A stretch of 64,000 bases of DNA from Colwellia sp. TT2012 (GTDB taxonomy: Bacteria > Pseudomonadota > Gammaproteobacteria > Enterobacterales > Alteromonadaceae), in assembly GCF_001440345.1 (NCBI RefSeq), contig NZ_LJYX01000002.1:222597-286596 (forward strand), given 5' to 3'. The position numbers and the translations under genes are program-made. Under the pieces are notes generated by a model, which was given only the letters and a program-made list of their open reading frames with translations, searched no databases and was not told the origin of the DNA. Each line of letters starts with the position of its first letter. Position 1 is the first letter of the stretch. Of the stretch, positions 20,247 to 29,733 are shown in pieces.

Positions 20247-22277
20247 TTATTTTTTTGCTGCATTGGCTTTTGCTAGCTGGGCACGTAAACTTGCCATGCC
20301 TTGTTTATTTGCTTGCTCAACGTGTGCGACTGTTTTTTTCGTGGTACCCAGCTCCCAATTTAAATCATCTTGTGGCAATTCATGTAAAAAGCGACTGGCT
20401 TCGGTGCGAATCAGCTCACCAAATTGGCGGCGCTCTTTGGCGTAAGTAAATATTAACTCACGCTGGGCTCGAGTGATACCAACATAAGCAAGGCGACGCT
20501 CTTCTTCAACACTGCCTTCATCAATACTGGTTTGATGGGGCAAGAGACCTTCTTCCATACCAATAAGAAATACATAAGGAAACTCTAAGCCTTTGGAGGC
20601 ATGAAGTGTCATCAATTGCACTTGGTCGTTACTCTCTTCCTCTTCATTTCGTTCCATCATATCGCGTAAGGTTAAACGTGTAACAATTTCAGGCAAGGTC
20701 ATGGGCTCTTGGTCATCACTGCCTTCGAGCATTTGTGTAACCCAGCTAAAGAGTTCGGTGACATTCTTCATGCGCATTTCAGCCGCTTTTGCACTCGGTG
20801 AAGTGTCATAGAGGAAGTCTTCGTAATTAATCTCGCGGATCATTGAACGTAATACGGCTGCGGTATCACCACGTTCAGCTTGATCGCCAATATCAACCAA
20901 CCATCGGGTAAATGCTTGCATTTTCAATAAGCCACGACCGGTTAAGGTTTGTTCTAAACCAAGCTCAAAACTGGCGGCAAACATGCTAATTTGACGCATA
21001 TTGGCGTAATTACCTAATTTCTCTAATGTGGTCGGGCCTAATTCTCGTTTAGGGATATTAACAATGCGTAAAAAGGCATTATCATCATCTGGATTCACCA
21101 AAACGCGTAAGTAGGCCATGATATCTTTAATTTCTGCCCGAGAGAAAAATGAGGTGCCACCGCTTATTTTATACGGTATGCGGTTTTTCATCAGAGCCTT
21201 TTCTAATAAACGTGATTGATGATTACCGCGATAAAGCACAGCGTAATCTTTGTATTGGCTACGGTTCATAAAACGATGACCAATTAGCTCGCCAATAACT
21301 CGTTCAATTTCATGATCTTCATTTTTTGCTTGTAGTACACGCAGCTGTACCCCATAGGCGAGTTCACTGAATAAGGTTTTTTCGTATACATGGGGATTAT
21401 TAGCAATGAGTACGTTAGCACATTTTAATATCCGACCGCTGGAGCGATAATTTTGTTCTAATTTTATCACTTTTAAATTGGGATAATCTTTACCCAGTTG
21501 TACTAGATTTTCTGGCTTGGCACCACGCCAAGAATAAATGGATTGATCGTCGTCACCCACTACCGTTAAACGAGCTCGTTCACCGGCTAGTTGTCTTACT
21601 AATTCATATTGACTGGCGTTGGTATCTTGATATTCATCGACTAATAAATAGCGAATTTTTTGTTGCCAGCGTTCTTTAACCGCAGGGTAATTTTTCAGTA
21701 ATAAGGTCGGAATAAGAATAAGATCATCAAAGTCGAGGGCATTATAGGCTTTCATATGCTGATGATAACGCTGATAAAACTCGGCATATTCAATGCTATT
21801 GGCATCACTGGCCATTTTCAATGCTGCATCGGGTAAGTACAAATCATTCTTCCAGCTTGAAATCATGCTTTGTAGTTTACTCAGTAAATCTTTATCACCA
21901 TCAAGCTCGTCCAGGGTCAATTCTTTGAGCAAGGCTAAACTGTCTTGATCATCAAAGAGAGTGAAACCTGGTTTGTAACCTAAGGTTTTAATTTCCCGAC
22001 GGATAATATCAAGACCGAGTGAGTGGAACGTAGAAACCGTTAAACCACGGGTTAAGTCTTTGCCTAACATTTTTTGGATACGTTCTTTCATTTCACGTGC
22101 GGCTTTATTGGTAAAGGTTACCGCGGCAATATTACGGGCTTTGTAATCACACTTTTGAATTAAGTAAGCAATTTTTTGACAAATAACCCCTGTTTTTCCT
22201 GAGCCAGCGCCCGCTAGCACTAAGCAAGGGCCACTAACATATTTTACTGCTTCATTTTGTTTAGGATTAAGTTTCAT
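20247..22277 (-). CDS. rep: ATP-dependent DNA helicase Rep
   Basis: A 676-residue superfamily 1A 3'-5' helicase (E. coli Rep is 673), which helps replication forks pass protein roadblocks. The motifs are in order: Walker A AGAGSGKT (22-29), [62 protein letters not shown] and [15 protein letters not shown]. The C-terminus ends in an Ala/Lys-rich tail (about 640-676). The gene is antiparallel to the ubi genes. Its last 130 bp are repeated in decayed form directly downstream. Confidence 0.97.
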   Translation of the reverse strand: MKLNPKQNEAVKYVSGPCLVLAGAGSGKTGVICQKIAYLIQKCDYKARNIAAVTFTNKAAREMKERIQKMLGKDLTRGLTVSTFHSLGLDIIRREIKTLGYKPGFTLFDDQDSLALLKELTLDELDGDKDLLSKLQSMISSWKNDLYLPDAALKMASDANSIEYAEFYQRYHQHMKAYNALDFDDLILIPTLLLKNYPAVKERWQQKIRYLLVDEYQDTNASQYELVRQLAGERARLTVVGDDDQSIYSWRGAKPENLVQLGKDYPNLKVIKLEQNYRSSGRILKCANVLIANNPHVYEKTLFSELAYGVQLRVLQAKNEDHEIERVIGELIGHRFMNRSQYKDYAVLYRGNHQSRLLEKALMKNRIPYKISGGTSFFSRAEIKDIMAYLRVLVNPDDDNAFLRIVNIPKRELGPTTLEKLGNYANMRQISMFAASFELGLEQTLTGRGLLKMQAFTRWLVDIGDQAERGDTAAVLRSMIREINYEDFLYDTSPSAKAAEMRMKNVTELFSWVTQMLEGSDDQEPMTLPEIVTRLTLRDMMERNEEEESNDQVQLMTLHASKGLEFPYVFLIGMEEGLLPHQTSIDEGSVEEERRLAYVGITRAQRELIFTYAKERRQFGELIRTEASRFLHELPQDDLNWELGTTKKTVAHVEQANKQGMASLRAQLAKANAAKK

Positions 22278-22387
22278 TATTTTTTACTACACTATTGAAA
22301 ATAAACTATCGACCCGTGATTTTACCTGTTTTTAGTCATAGGCAAAACAGTTACAATGCAAGACATGTAAAAAAATAGGAAATTATT

Positions 22388-22642
22388 ATGTTGACTGCAA
22401 AAAAGTTAGAAGAAATTGCCAAACAAGTAACCGAGTCTATTCCAGCAAGTTTAAAAAATATCGCCCATGAATTGGAAGATAAAGCTAAGACGGTTTTGCA
22501 AAGCAAGTTATCACAACTTGATGTGGTAACACGCGAAGAGTTTGATGTACAAACACAAGTATTGCTCAAGACGCGGGCGCAATTAACCGCGCTTGAAACT
22601 AAGCTAGCAGAACTGGAAGAAAAAATAGCAGCAAGCAAATAA
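22388..22642 (+). CDS. ubiK: Ubiquinone biosynthesis accessory factor UbiK (BMFP/YqiC family)
   Basis: An 84-residue, almost wholly helical protein. The N-terminal part (MLTAKKLEEIAKQV, then IPASLKNIAHELEDKAKTVL) and the C-terminal coiled coil (TRAQLTALETKLAELEEKI) match the BMFP family to which UbiK/YqiC belongs. UbiK forms a complex with UbiJ and supports aerobic ubiquinone synthesis. Finding it 2.3 kb from ubiJ-ubiB, with only rep between, fits that role. AGGAAATT precedes the ATG. Confidence 0.92.
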   Translation: MLTAKKLEEIAKQVTESIPASLKNIAHELEDKAKTVLQSKLSQLDVVTREEFDVQTQVLLKTRAQLTALETKLAELEEKIAASK

Positions 22643-22733
22643 GTTAGTGCTAGCCGTTAAAACGACATCATTCTAGTATTGATAACATCAGCCACACAAT
22701 TAACCTTAATATTAACAAGGACAAAATTATTTC

Positions 22734-24146
22734 ATGTCATCATCTAAAGTAGCCTTAACATCAGGCCCTTCTGCCATTACCTGTTTCAAAGCTTATGATA
22801 TCCGCGGAAAATTAGGCAAAGAATTAAATACTGATGTCGCTTATCGCATCGGTCGCGCTTTTTCCCAGTATACCCAAGCAAAAACTGTAGTGGTTGGTGG
22901 TGACATACGTTTAACCAGTGATGAGTTGAAAGAGGCTTTGGCACAAGGGCTAATGGCGGGTGGCAGCAACGTTATCGATTTAGGTTTAGCCGGTACTGAA
23001 CATATTTATTTTGCCACCAGTTACTTAGAGTGCGATGGCGGTATTGTCGTTACTGCAAGTCATAATCCGATTGATTACAATGGTATGAAGCTGGTACGCG
23101 AAAACTCAAAACCTATCAGTGGTGATACTGGCCTGTTCGATATCCAAGCCCTTGCCGAGCAGAATGATTTTATTGAGGTTGCCAGCAAAGGCACATTAAG
23201 CACTGTTGATATTAGCCAGCCTTATACCGAACACTTATTAACTTATATTGATAATAAAAATATCACGCCATTAAAGTTGGTGGTCAATGCCGGTAATGGT
23301 ACGGCAGGCCCAGCGCTTGATGCCATAGAAAGTGCTTTTAAAGCCTTAAATGTCCCTATTGAATTTATTAAAGTACATCATCAACCCGATGGTACTTTCC
23401 CTAACGGTATTCCAAATCCACTATTAATAGAAAATCGTGCCGCGACTCGTGATGCGGTAATCAAACATGGTGCAGATATGGGTATTGCCTGGGATGGTGA
23501 TTTTGATCGTTGTTTCTTATTTGATGAAAGCGGTGAATTCATTGAAGGTTATTATATTGTGGGTTTATTAGCAGAAAACTTTTTAAATAAAGTTACCGGT
23601 GATAAAACACAAGCAAAAATCATTCATGATCCACGTTTAACTTGGAATACGATTGATATTGTTGAGCAAGCGGGCGCTCAAGCCATCCAAAGTAAAACGG
23701 GTCACGCTTTTATTAAAGAGCGCATGCGAAGTGAAGATGCTATTTATGGTGGTGAAATGAGTGCTCATCATTATTTTCGCGACTTCTTTTATTGTGATAG
23801 CGGCATGATCCCCTGGTTATTAATTGCCGAGTTGGTTTGTTTACGTAAGCAGCCGCTGTCTAGTTTAGTGAAAGAGCGCATAGCGGCTTATCCATCATCG
23901 GGTGAAATTAATAATAAAATTGCCGATCCAAAAGCTGCTATTGCCCGTGTTTTTGATTTTTATCAACCCCAAGCACACGTTATTGATAAAACAGATGGTA
24001 TTAGTATGGAATTTGGCAATTGGCGCTTCAATTTACGCAGCAGTAATACTGAGCCAGTGGTACGGTTAAATGTTGAGTCTAAAGGCGATAAAGCCTTGAT
24101 GCAGGAAAAAACAGAGCAAGTATTAGCTTTGTTGTTAGCAGAGTAG
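22734..24146 (+). CDS. Phosphomannomutase/phosphoglucomutase (CpsG/ManB-like)
   Basis: A 470-residue alpha-D-phosphohexomutase interconverting hexose 6- and 1-phosphates, supplying GDP-mannose or UDP-glucose precursors. The phosphoserine loop is TASHNP (about 106-111), the metal-binding loop is DGDFDR (about 253-258), the sugar-specificity loop is GGEMSAHH, and the phosphate-binding loop is RSSNTEP near the C-terminus. Length and blocks fit CpsG/ManB. It heads a run of co-directional polysaccharide/exosortase-type genes; the next gene starts 9 bp on, so it probably makes the sugar phosphate for that pathway. Confidence 0.93.
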   Translation: MSSSKVALTSGPSAITCFKAYDIRGKLGKELNTDVAYRIGRAFSQYTQAKTVVVGGDIRLTSDELKEALAQGLMAGGSNVIDLGLAGTEHIYFATSYLECDGGIVVTASHNPIDYNGMKLVRENSKPISGDTGLFDIQALAEQNDFIEVASKGTLSTVDISQPYTEHLLTYIDNKNITPLKLVVNAGNGTAGPALDAIESAFKALNVPIEFIKVHHQPDGTFPNGIPNPLLIENRAATRDAVIKHGADMGIAWDGDFDRCFLFDESGEFIEGYYIVGLLAENFLNKVTGDKTQAKIIHDPRLTWNTIDIVEQAGAQAIQSKTGHAFIKERMRSEDAIYGGEMSAHHYFRDFFYCDSGMIPWLLIAELVCLRKQPLSSLVKERIAAYPSSGEINNKIADPKAAIARVFDFYQPQAHVIDKTDGISMEFGNWRFNLRSSNTEPVVRLNVESKGDKALMQEKTEQVLALLLAE

Positions 24147-24155
24147 TCTTTTTTT

Positions 24156-25283
24156 ATGGCCGAGAGCTTAATGACTGTGAGTAAACAGTTTTCTTATCGT
24201 GAACTATCATTTACTGAGTTTGCTCAGCAATATCAAACCAGTATGCCTAAGGCGAGGTTATTTGAATTAACTTTGCCTTGGCTTATTGCGACAGAGCAGT
24301 TTATGCTGCCCGAAAATAGCCAAGTGCTGGTGCATTGTTTATATCAAACCAGTAAAGGACAAGAGCCAGTATTAAGTATTGCTTGGCCTTTGGTACATAG
24401 TACTATCCATAATAAGAGTAAATGGTCTCAACCGCAGATTAGCTCACTGAGCAGTTTTTACTCGGCAGTTACCGAACCCATATTTTTTACCACTGCGGAT
24501 AAACAAACATTACAGCAGTTATTATCCTATATAAAACATGACCATCAGTGGCATAGTATGCAACTTGGTGCTTTTGAAGAGGGTATTGTCAGCCAAGCAC
24601 TGCTGGAGTATTTCCCTTATCAGCGAGTTTTTGCTAAAGCTGATAATATCTACCAACAAGGGCTTACTGACTATGCTAGTTATTATCAACAAAGACCGAG
24701 TCAATTACGCAATACCATAAAAAGACGTCAAAAAAAACTGACTAAAGCGCAGCAATACCGAATTGAAATAATTACCGATGTCAGTACTTTTTCCTCGGCA
24801 TTTTCTGCTTATAAAGCCATTTACCAACAAAGCTGGAAAGGTGATGAGTTTAGCTTCGATTTTATCGAGCAAGTGTGTCTGGCAGCGTTGCAAGAAAATA
24901 AATTACGTTTTGGGCTCTTGTTTGTTGATGATGAGCCTGCAGCTGCCCAGCTTTGGTTTGTACAAACTAGTTATAATGATAGTGGACAGGTCCAAGCAAC
25001 GGCTTCTATTTTTAAGCTGGCTTATGCCCCCAAGTATCAAATGTACTCGGTTGGTTCTATTTTATCATTAGCTTTATCTGAACATGTTATCAGTCAAGAT
25101 AAAGTCACCAGTATTGAATTCGGTATGGGCTCTGAGCCATATAAACAAGATTGGTTAGCAGGCAAAAGAACTCGACAAAGCTATCTAATTTTTAATCAGC
25201 ATAGTATCTATGGTAAGTTAGCCATTATTCGGCATCTGCTACTACCCTGGCTAATTAAACCCTTCAAAAGGAAAAGTAAGTAA
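24156..25283 (+). CDS. GNAT/FemAB-like acyltransferase of exopolysaccharide type
   Basis: A 375-residue protein with a C-terminal FemAB/GNAT-like half: a basic stretch QLRNTIKRRQKKLTKA, then IYQQSWKGDEFSFDF, a LLFVDDEPAAAQLWF strand pair and IEFGMGSEPYKQDWL, which are typical of the cytosolic acyltransferases in exopolysaccharide and exosortase clusters. There are no membrane segments. An in-frame ATG at 24171 is an alternative start. Its neighbour is an acyl carrier protein gene 3 bp downstream, so it may transfer an acyl or aminoacyl group from that carrier onto a sugar. That reaction is inferred from context. Confidence 0.75.
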   Translation: MAESLMTVSKQFSYRELSFTEFAQQYQTSMPKARLFELTLPWLIATEQFMLPENSQVLVHCLYQTSKGQEPVLSIAWPLVHSTIHNKSKWSQPQISSLSSFYSAVTEPIFFTTADKQTLQQLLSYIKHDHQWHSMQLGAFEEGIVSQALLEYFPYQRVFAKADNIYQQGLTDYASYYQQRPSQLRNTIKRRQKKLTKAQQYRIEIITDVSTFSSAFSAYKAIYQQSWKGDEFSFDFIEQVCLAALQENKLRFGLLFVDDEPAAAQLWFVQTSYNDSGQVQATASIFKLAYAPKYQMYSVGSILSLALSEHVISQDKVTSIEFGMGSEPYKQDWLAGKRTRQSYLIFNQHSIYGKLAIIRHLLLPWLIKPFKRKSK

Positions 25284-25286
25284 ATA

Positions 25287-25562
25287 ATGACTTCTGTACA
25301 ATCTAGCGAGCAAGTTAGCGCACAAACCACAGCGCAACTCATTAAGTTATTAATCGCCATTATTCCCAATTATGATGAAAGTTTTTGGCATGCTGAAACT
25401 GAGTTATTTGGCGCTATTGCTGAGTTTGATTCCATGACGTTAGTCACCTTGATTGGTGAAATGGAAGAATCTTTCGATATAACCCTTGATGATGATGATA
25501 TCAGTGCCGAGAATTTTGCTTCGGTGGCTAGTTTAACCGAATTAGTACTAGAACGTAGTTAA
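25287..25562 (+). CDS. Acyl carrier protein
   Basis: A 91-residue acidic helical protein with the phosphopantetheine attachment site in EFDSMTLV (Ser49), followed by the family helix 2-3 pattern MEESFDITLDDDDIS and a final helix. It is distinct from the housekeeping fatty-acid AcpP, which has the DSLDTVELV site. The location inside the polysaccharide/exosortase-type operon suggests it carries an acyl group for sugar or lipid modification. A phosphopantetheinyl transferase is not seen in the window. Confidence 0.88.
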   Translation: MTSVQSSEQVSAQTTAQLIKLLIAIIPNYDESFWHAETELFGAIAEFDSMTLVTLIGEMEESFDITLDDDDISAENFASVASLTELVLERS

Positions 25563-25573
25563 GCGTTTTGGCT

Positions 25574-26401
25574 ATGGTATCGACTAGAGTAGAATTTTAT
25601 CCAGGTGCTAAAGGGCCATTATTTCGGATAATTCGCACCCCAGAGCAAGTACTTGCTCACCTGCTATTTATTGCGCCCTTGTTCGAACAGGCCAATCAAA
25701 CCCGACACCATATTAGCCGTTCAGCCATTAATGGTTATCACCATGGCTGGCAAACTATCATTTTTGATCACTATGGTACTGGGGATAGTGGTGGTGAACT
25801 TGTTGATACTAGCTTAGTCTTGTGGCAGCAAGATATTGTTAAGCAGCTAGGGGAAATTAAAGCCAACTCGGCTCAAGCAATCTACCTGTCATTACCATTA
25901 TCTGCGGTGTTATTATTATCGGATGAAATCCTTAGTTATGTTGATGGCGTGCTACTGTTACAACCTGACTTTAACGGTAAACGTTTTGTCCAGCAATTTA
26001 AGCGTCTAGCGTTAGCGGCTGGCTTTACTCAGCGTAAGACGGCAATACCTACGACCATAGCTGCAGCAAAAAAACGACAACAAACCATTGAGATTGCCGG
26101 CTATACCATGCAAGAAAATTTGCTCGACCAGTTAGCTGCACAGAATTTAAATCAGCTAACTGACGTTAAGGTCCCTTGTTATTGGTTTGAATGGTTAGCC
26201 CAGTCAGAGGCGTTGAGCCCAGGCAGAGCAAAGCAGCAACAAGCACTCGCCAATAAAAGTAACAAGTTGATTATTCAACAAATAACAGAGATGAAATTTT
26301 GGCAGGCCACTGAATTACAAATATCGCCTGAATTTTTACGGCAAGAGCAGTTGCTTTTTAGCCAGTTAATTGCTGGCGCAGCGGAAATAAGTGGATGTTA
26401 G
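25574..26401 (+). CDS. Exosortase A-associated hydrolase 2-like alpha/beta-hydrolase
   Basis: A 275-residue protein resembling the alpha/beta-hydrolase called hydrolase 2 in exosortase A (PEP-CTERM) loci. It opens with FYPGAKGPLFRIIR, then LLFIAPLFEQANQTR, and has the IIFDHYGTGDSGGEL strand-loop. The usual nucleophile elbow is replaced by SLPLSAVLLL with no clear G-x-S-x-G, so hydrolase activity is doubtful. I took the ATG at 25574; a TTG at 25568 is possible. It overlaps the next gene by 7 bp, so the two are translationally coupled. Confidence 0.75.
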   Translation: MVSTRVEFYPGAKGPLFRIIRTPEQVLAHLLFIAPLFEQANQTRHHISRSAINGYHHGWQTIIFDHYGTGDSGGELVDTSLVLWQQDIVKQLGEIKANSAQAIYLSLPLSAVLLLSDEILSYVDGVLLLQPDFNGKRFVQQFKRLALAAGFTQRKTAIPTTIAAAKKRQQTIEIAGYTMQENLLDQLAAQNLNQLTDVKVPCYWFEWLAQSEALSPGRAKQQQALANKSNKLIIQQITEMKFWQATELQISPEFLRQEQLLFSQLIAGAAEISGC

Positions 26402-27255
26402 AGCAAGGTGTTATTTTTAATAGCAAGGGTAAACAATTAATTGCCATTGAACATTTACCCATGCCGGTAACCATGACCCGGGGTGAAAATGCCACTAAAA
26501 AAGGTGTGATAATTGTTGTGGGTGGCCCACAAACACGTGTTGGTAGCCACAGACTGTTTGTTTATTTGGCAAGGGCGTTAGCTAAACAGGGCCTTACCGT
26601 ATTTCGCTTTGATTATAGCGGTGCTGGCGACAGTGAAGGTGAACTTAGTACTTTTACTGACATTCAAAGTGACATTGATGCCGCTATACAAACCTTTCAA
26701 CAACGCCATAGTGATATTACTGAGTTGGCTTTATGGGGGTTATGTGATGCTGCCTCGGCCATTTTACTGTATCTTAATGATAATCATCAACAAACAAAAA
26801 TAAAGCAGGTGTTTTTGGTTAACCCTTGGGTAAGGCAAGTGCAGACACAAGCAAAAACTTACCTGCGCTCTTATTACCTTAAACGATTAAGGAGTAAAGC
26901 CTTCTGGCGGAAACTGCTGAGGGGAAAAGTACAAGCACAAGTCGCGCTTAGTGAGATTAATCAGTTTCATCAGCAAGGCAAAGCAAGTAATAATATTCAC
27001 CCTGAGGATAACTTTGTTACGCAAATGCTACAGGGCTTGAGCAAGTTTACTGGCCAAAGTCATATCATCCTTAGTGGTAATGATTTAACCGCGGATGAAT
27101 TTAGGTTGTTAGTTAAAAGTAATAAACATTGGCAGCAAGTAATGGCTCAGGCTAGTATAGAGCAGAAAATAATCAACCAAGCTGACCATACTTTTTCTCA
27201 ACGGGATAAACAAAATCAACTGATAGAATTTACTGCTAAGGCGTTAGTAAAGTAA
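26395..27255 (+). CDS. Exosortase A-associated hydrolase 1-like alpha/beta-hydrolase
   Basis: A 286-residue alpha/beta-hydrolase matching the pattern of hydrolase 1 in exosortase A loci: VIIVVGGPQTRVGSHRLFV, FRFDYSGAGDSEGEL and LALWGLCDAASAILLY. The WGLCDAASA elbow carries Cys where a Ser nucleophile is expected, as is typical of this subfamily. It overlaps the preceding hydrolase 2-like gene by 7 bp. The paired hydrolases probably act in exopolysaccharide assembly; the substrate is unknown. About 115 bp separate it from the next gene, which may have its own promoter. Confidence 0.82.
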   Translation: MLEQGVIFNSKGKQLIAIEHLPMPVTMTRGENATKKGVIIVVGGPQTRVGSHRLFVYLARALAKQGLTVFRFDYSGAGDSEGELSTFTDIQSDIDAAIQTFQQRHSDITELALWGLCDAASAILLYLNDNHQQTKIKQVFLVNPWVRQVQTQAKTYLRSYYLKRLRSKAFWRKLLRGKVQAQVALSEINQFHQQGKASNNIHPEDNFVTQMLQGLSKFTGQSHIILSGNDLTADEFRLLVKSNKHWQQVMAQASIEQKIINQADHTFSQRDKQNQLIEFTAKALVK

Positions 27256-27372
27256 GTCGTTAACAGAAGATTACAATACTCACCTGAGTTATGTTACTTG
27301 TGTGAGTAAATGCTTTACAATTGCCAAGCAAATGAAAATAGCCGCATAAATCTAGCAACTTAAGGAAGAAAA

Positions 27373-29652
27373 ATGAAAATAGGGATTATCGTTGGCACTC
27401 GCCCAGAAATAATCAAAATGGCGCCCGTTATTCGTGAATGTAAAAAACGAGGTATTGCCTATTTTATTATCCATTCGAATCAACATTATTCTGAAGAAAT
27501 GGATAGTATCTTTTTTAAAGAACTAGAATTACCGGCACCAGATTATAATTTGGGTGTTGGCTCGGGTTTACATAGTAATCAAACAGGTAATATTTTGATT
27601 AAAATGGAACCTATCTTAATACAAGAAAAACCTGATGTAGTGCTTGTGCAGGGTGATACCAATACAGTACTAGCTGGGGCCTTAGCTGCCTCAAAGCTCG
27701 GCATTAAAATCGGTCATATTGAAGCCGGTTTACGTAGTTATGATCGCACTATGCCCGAGGAAACCAATCGTATCTTGACGGATCATATGAGTGAGTACTT
27801 ATTCGCCGTTGGCCCTAATCAACATGCTATTTTGGCAAAAGAAGGTATTGATGGCGATAAAATATTCACCGTGGGTAATACCGTTTCTGATTCTTTATTT
27901 CAACATTTAGATATTTCAGCCAGCACCAGTACCATTTTGGCAGATTTAGCTGTGACATCAGGTGAGTATTTCTTAGTGACTGCCCATCGTGCTGCTAATG
28001 TCGATATACTCGCAAACTTGTTAGAACTGCTGGCCTTATTTGATAAGTTACATACAAAATACAGTCAAACTATTGTTTGGCCAATTCATCCAAGAACCCA
28101 AGCTAAACTGAAAGAATTTTCCATTGAATTACCTGCTTATTTACAGCTTATTCCACCCATTGGTTATTTAGATTTTATTCAATTACAAAAACATGCTCAG
28201 CTTATTTTAACTGACTCTGGCGGTATTCAAGAAGAAGCCTGTTTATTAGGTGTACCTTGTATTACCTTACGTGAAAACACCGAGCGTCCTGAATCTATTG
28301 AAGTAGGTGCTAACATATTGGTTGGTCGTGATGCCGATAAAGCGTTAGCCGCAGCGGAAAAATGGCTTGCTAAAGATGCAGCTGACTTTACTTGGGGTAA
28401 TCCCTTTGGTGATGGTCATGTAGCAGAAACTATTTTAGATATCATTACTAATTCAGTACCGAACACTCTCGATGCTGAAATTATTGCTAAACATGAAACA
28501 CTCAGTGTTATTGGTCTGGGCTATATGGGGTTACCTATAGCCAGCTTATTAGCAGAAGCTGGCTATCATGTTACCGGCGTTGATTTGAATAGCGATAAAG
28601 TTACCGCGATTAATAAGGCACAATGCCCCTTTGATGAAGCTGGTTTACCTGACTTACTTACTAAGGTTGTTTCACAAGGTTTTTTAACAGCCAGTAGTGA
28701 AATTCCTACCAGCACAACCTATTTAATTGCTGTACCGACACCGCACAAGGATAATAGCTGTGACCGAAGTTATGTCTTTAGTGCCGTTGATGCGATAGCG
28801 AAAGTGGCTAAAGAGGGTCAAACGGTAATTATTGAGTCAACTATCTCGCCACAAACAAGTTTAGCCGTGGCACAACGCTTTGCCGAAGCCGGTTTAACCA
28901 TCGATGTTGTCCATTGTCCAGAACGCGCCATTCCAGGGAAAACCTTGCATGAACTGGTGCACAATGACAGGATTATAGGTGCAACAAACCCTAAGGCACA
29001 ACAGAAAGTTAAAGCTATTTATCAAAGTTTTGTTAAAGGTGAAATCTTCTTAACGGATTTAACCACAGCCGAATGTATCAAGTTGGTAGAAAACACCTCA
29101 CGTGACGTGGGTATTGCTTTTGCCAATGAACTATCACAAATTTGTCAAGAGCTCAAAGTGGATGTCCATGAGGTTATTCGCCTAGCTAACCGTCACCCAA
29201 GAGTTAACGTGTTATCGCCAGGGCCAGGTGTTGGTGGACATTGTATCCCCATTGACCCTTGGTTCTTGGTTGAAAATACTCAAGCAGGAGAGTTGGTTCG
29301 TTTAGCACGTACTATTAATGACCAGCGTCCAAGTATAGTTGCTGAACAAGCTTTGGCCCTATTAGGGGATACCAGCCAGCTTAAGGGTAAGAAAATTGGC
29401 ATCTTAGGCGTAGCTTATAAAGCCAATGTTGATGACTGTCGTGAATCACCTGCTGATGCCATTCATCAGCATTTTATCCAAGCGGGCTTGGAAGTTAATT
29501 ATCATGATCCCTTCGTACCCAGCTGGCATTGCGCTCGTCAAGAGACGTTAACCGCCATTGATGATTGGGCAGATGTATTGATCTTGGTTACTGATCATGA
29601 GTGTTATAGTAATTTGGCGGTAGTTACGCCACTGCTCAATAGCCGAGCATAA
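27373..29652 (+). CDS. Fused UDP-GlcNAc 2-epimerase (WecB-like) and UDP-ManNAc dehydrogenase (WecC-like)
   Basis: A 759-residue fusion of two enzymes usually encoded separately. Residues about 1-365 are a non-hydrolysing UDP-GlcNAc 2-epimerase (GTRPEIIKMAP, VQGDTNTVLAGALAA, GHIEAGLRSYDR, MPEETNR, LTDSGGIQEEA). Residues about 373-759 are a UDP-ManNAc dehydrogenase (Rossmann GLGYMG near 380, CPERAIPG, catalytic Cys in GPGVGGHCIPIDPW near 623, CRESPADAI). Together they would convert UDP-GlcNAc to UDP-ManNAc and on to UDP-ManNAcA. The dehydrogenase ends about 10-15 residues earlier than E. coli WecC, right at a terminator. AAGGAAG precedes the ATG. It is followed by the PrsT-like gene. Confidence 0.93.
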   Translation: MKIGIIVGTRPEIIKMAPVIRECKKRGIAYFIIHSNQHYSEEMDSIFFKELELPAPDYNLGVGSGLHSNQTGNILIKMEPILIQEKPDVVLVQGDTNTVLAGALAASKLGIKIGHIEAGLRSYDRTMPEETNRILTDHMSEYLFAVGPNQHAILAKEGIDGDKIFTVGNTVSDSLFQHLDISASTSTILADLAVTSGEYFLVTAHRAANVDILANLLELLALFDKLHTKYSQTIVWPIHPRTQAKLKEFSIELPAYLQLIPPIGYLDFIQLQKHAQLILTDSGGIQEEACLLGVPCITLRENTERPESIEVGANILVGRDADKALAAAEKWLAKDAADFTWGNPFGDGHVAETILDIITNSVPNTLDAEIIAKHETLSVIGLGYMGLPIASLLAEAGYHVTGVDLNSDKVTAINKAQCPFDEAGLPDLLTKVVSQGFLTASSEIPTSTTYLIAVPTPHKDNSCDRSYVFSAVDAIAKVAKEGQTVIIESTISPQTSLAVAQRFAEAGLTIDVVHCPERAIPGKTLHELVHNDRIIGATNPKAQQKVKAIYQSFVKGEIFLTDLTTAECIKLVENTSRDVGIAFANELSQICQELKVDVHEVIRLANRHPRVNVLSPGPGVGGHCIPIDPWFLVENTQAGELVRLARTINDQRPSIVAEQALALLGDTSQLKGKKIGILGVAYKANVDDCRESPADAIHQHFIQAGLEVNYHDPFVPSWHCARQETLTAIDDWADVLILVTDHECYSNLAVVTPLLNSRA

Positions 29653-29656
29653 AAAA

Positions 29657-29692
29657 GGCCCATTAGCTTTGCTGTTAATGGGCTTTATTTTT
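29657..29692 (+). terminator. Rho-independent terminator
   Basis: An 8-bp GC-containing stem (29658-29665 with 29676-29683) is followed by a T-rich run to about 29693. It starts within 6 bp of the stop of the wecBC-type fusion and would separate it from the PrsT-like gene. Confidence 0.8.
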
Positions 29693-29733
29693 TTCGTTTT
29701 AATAATAATGATAATAGCAAAAGGACTCTCGAC

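Noticed and set aside
20240..20449. Two overlapping plus-strand frames across the end of rep
   Set aside because: They arise from the repetitive 3' end of rep and its decayed copy. The translations show no family signal.
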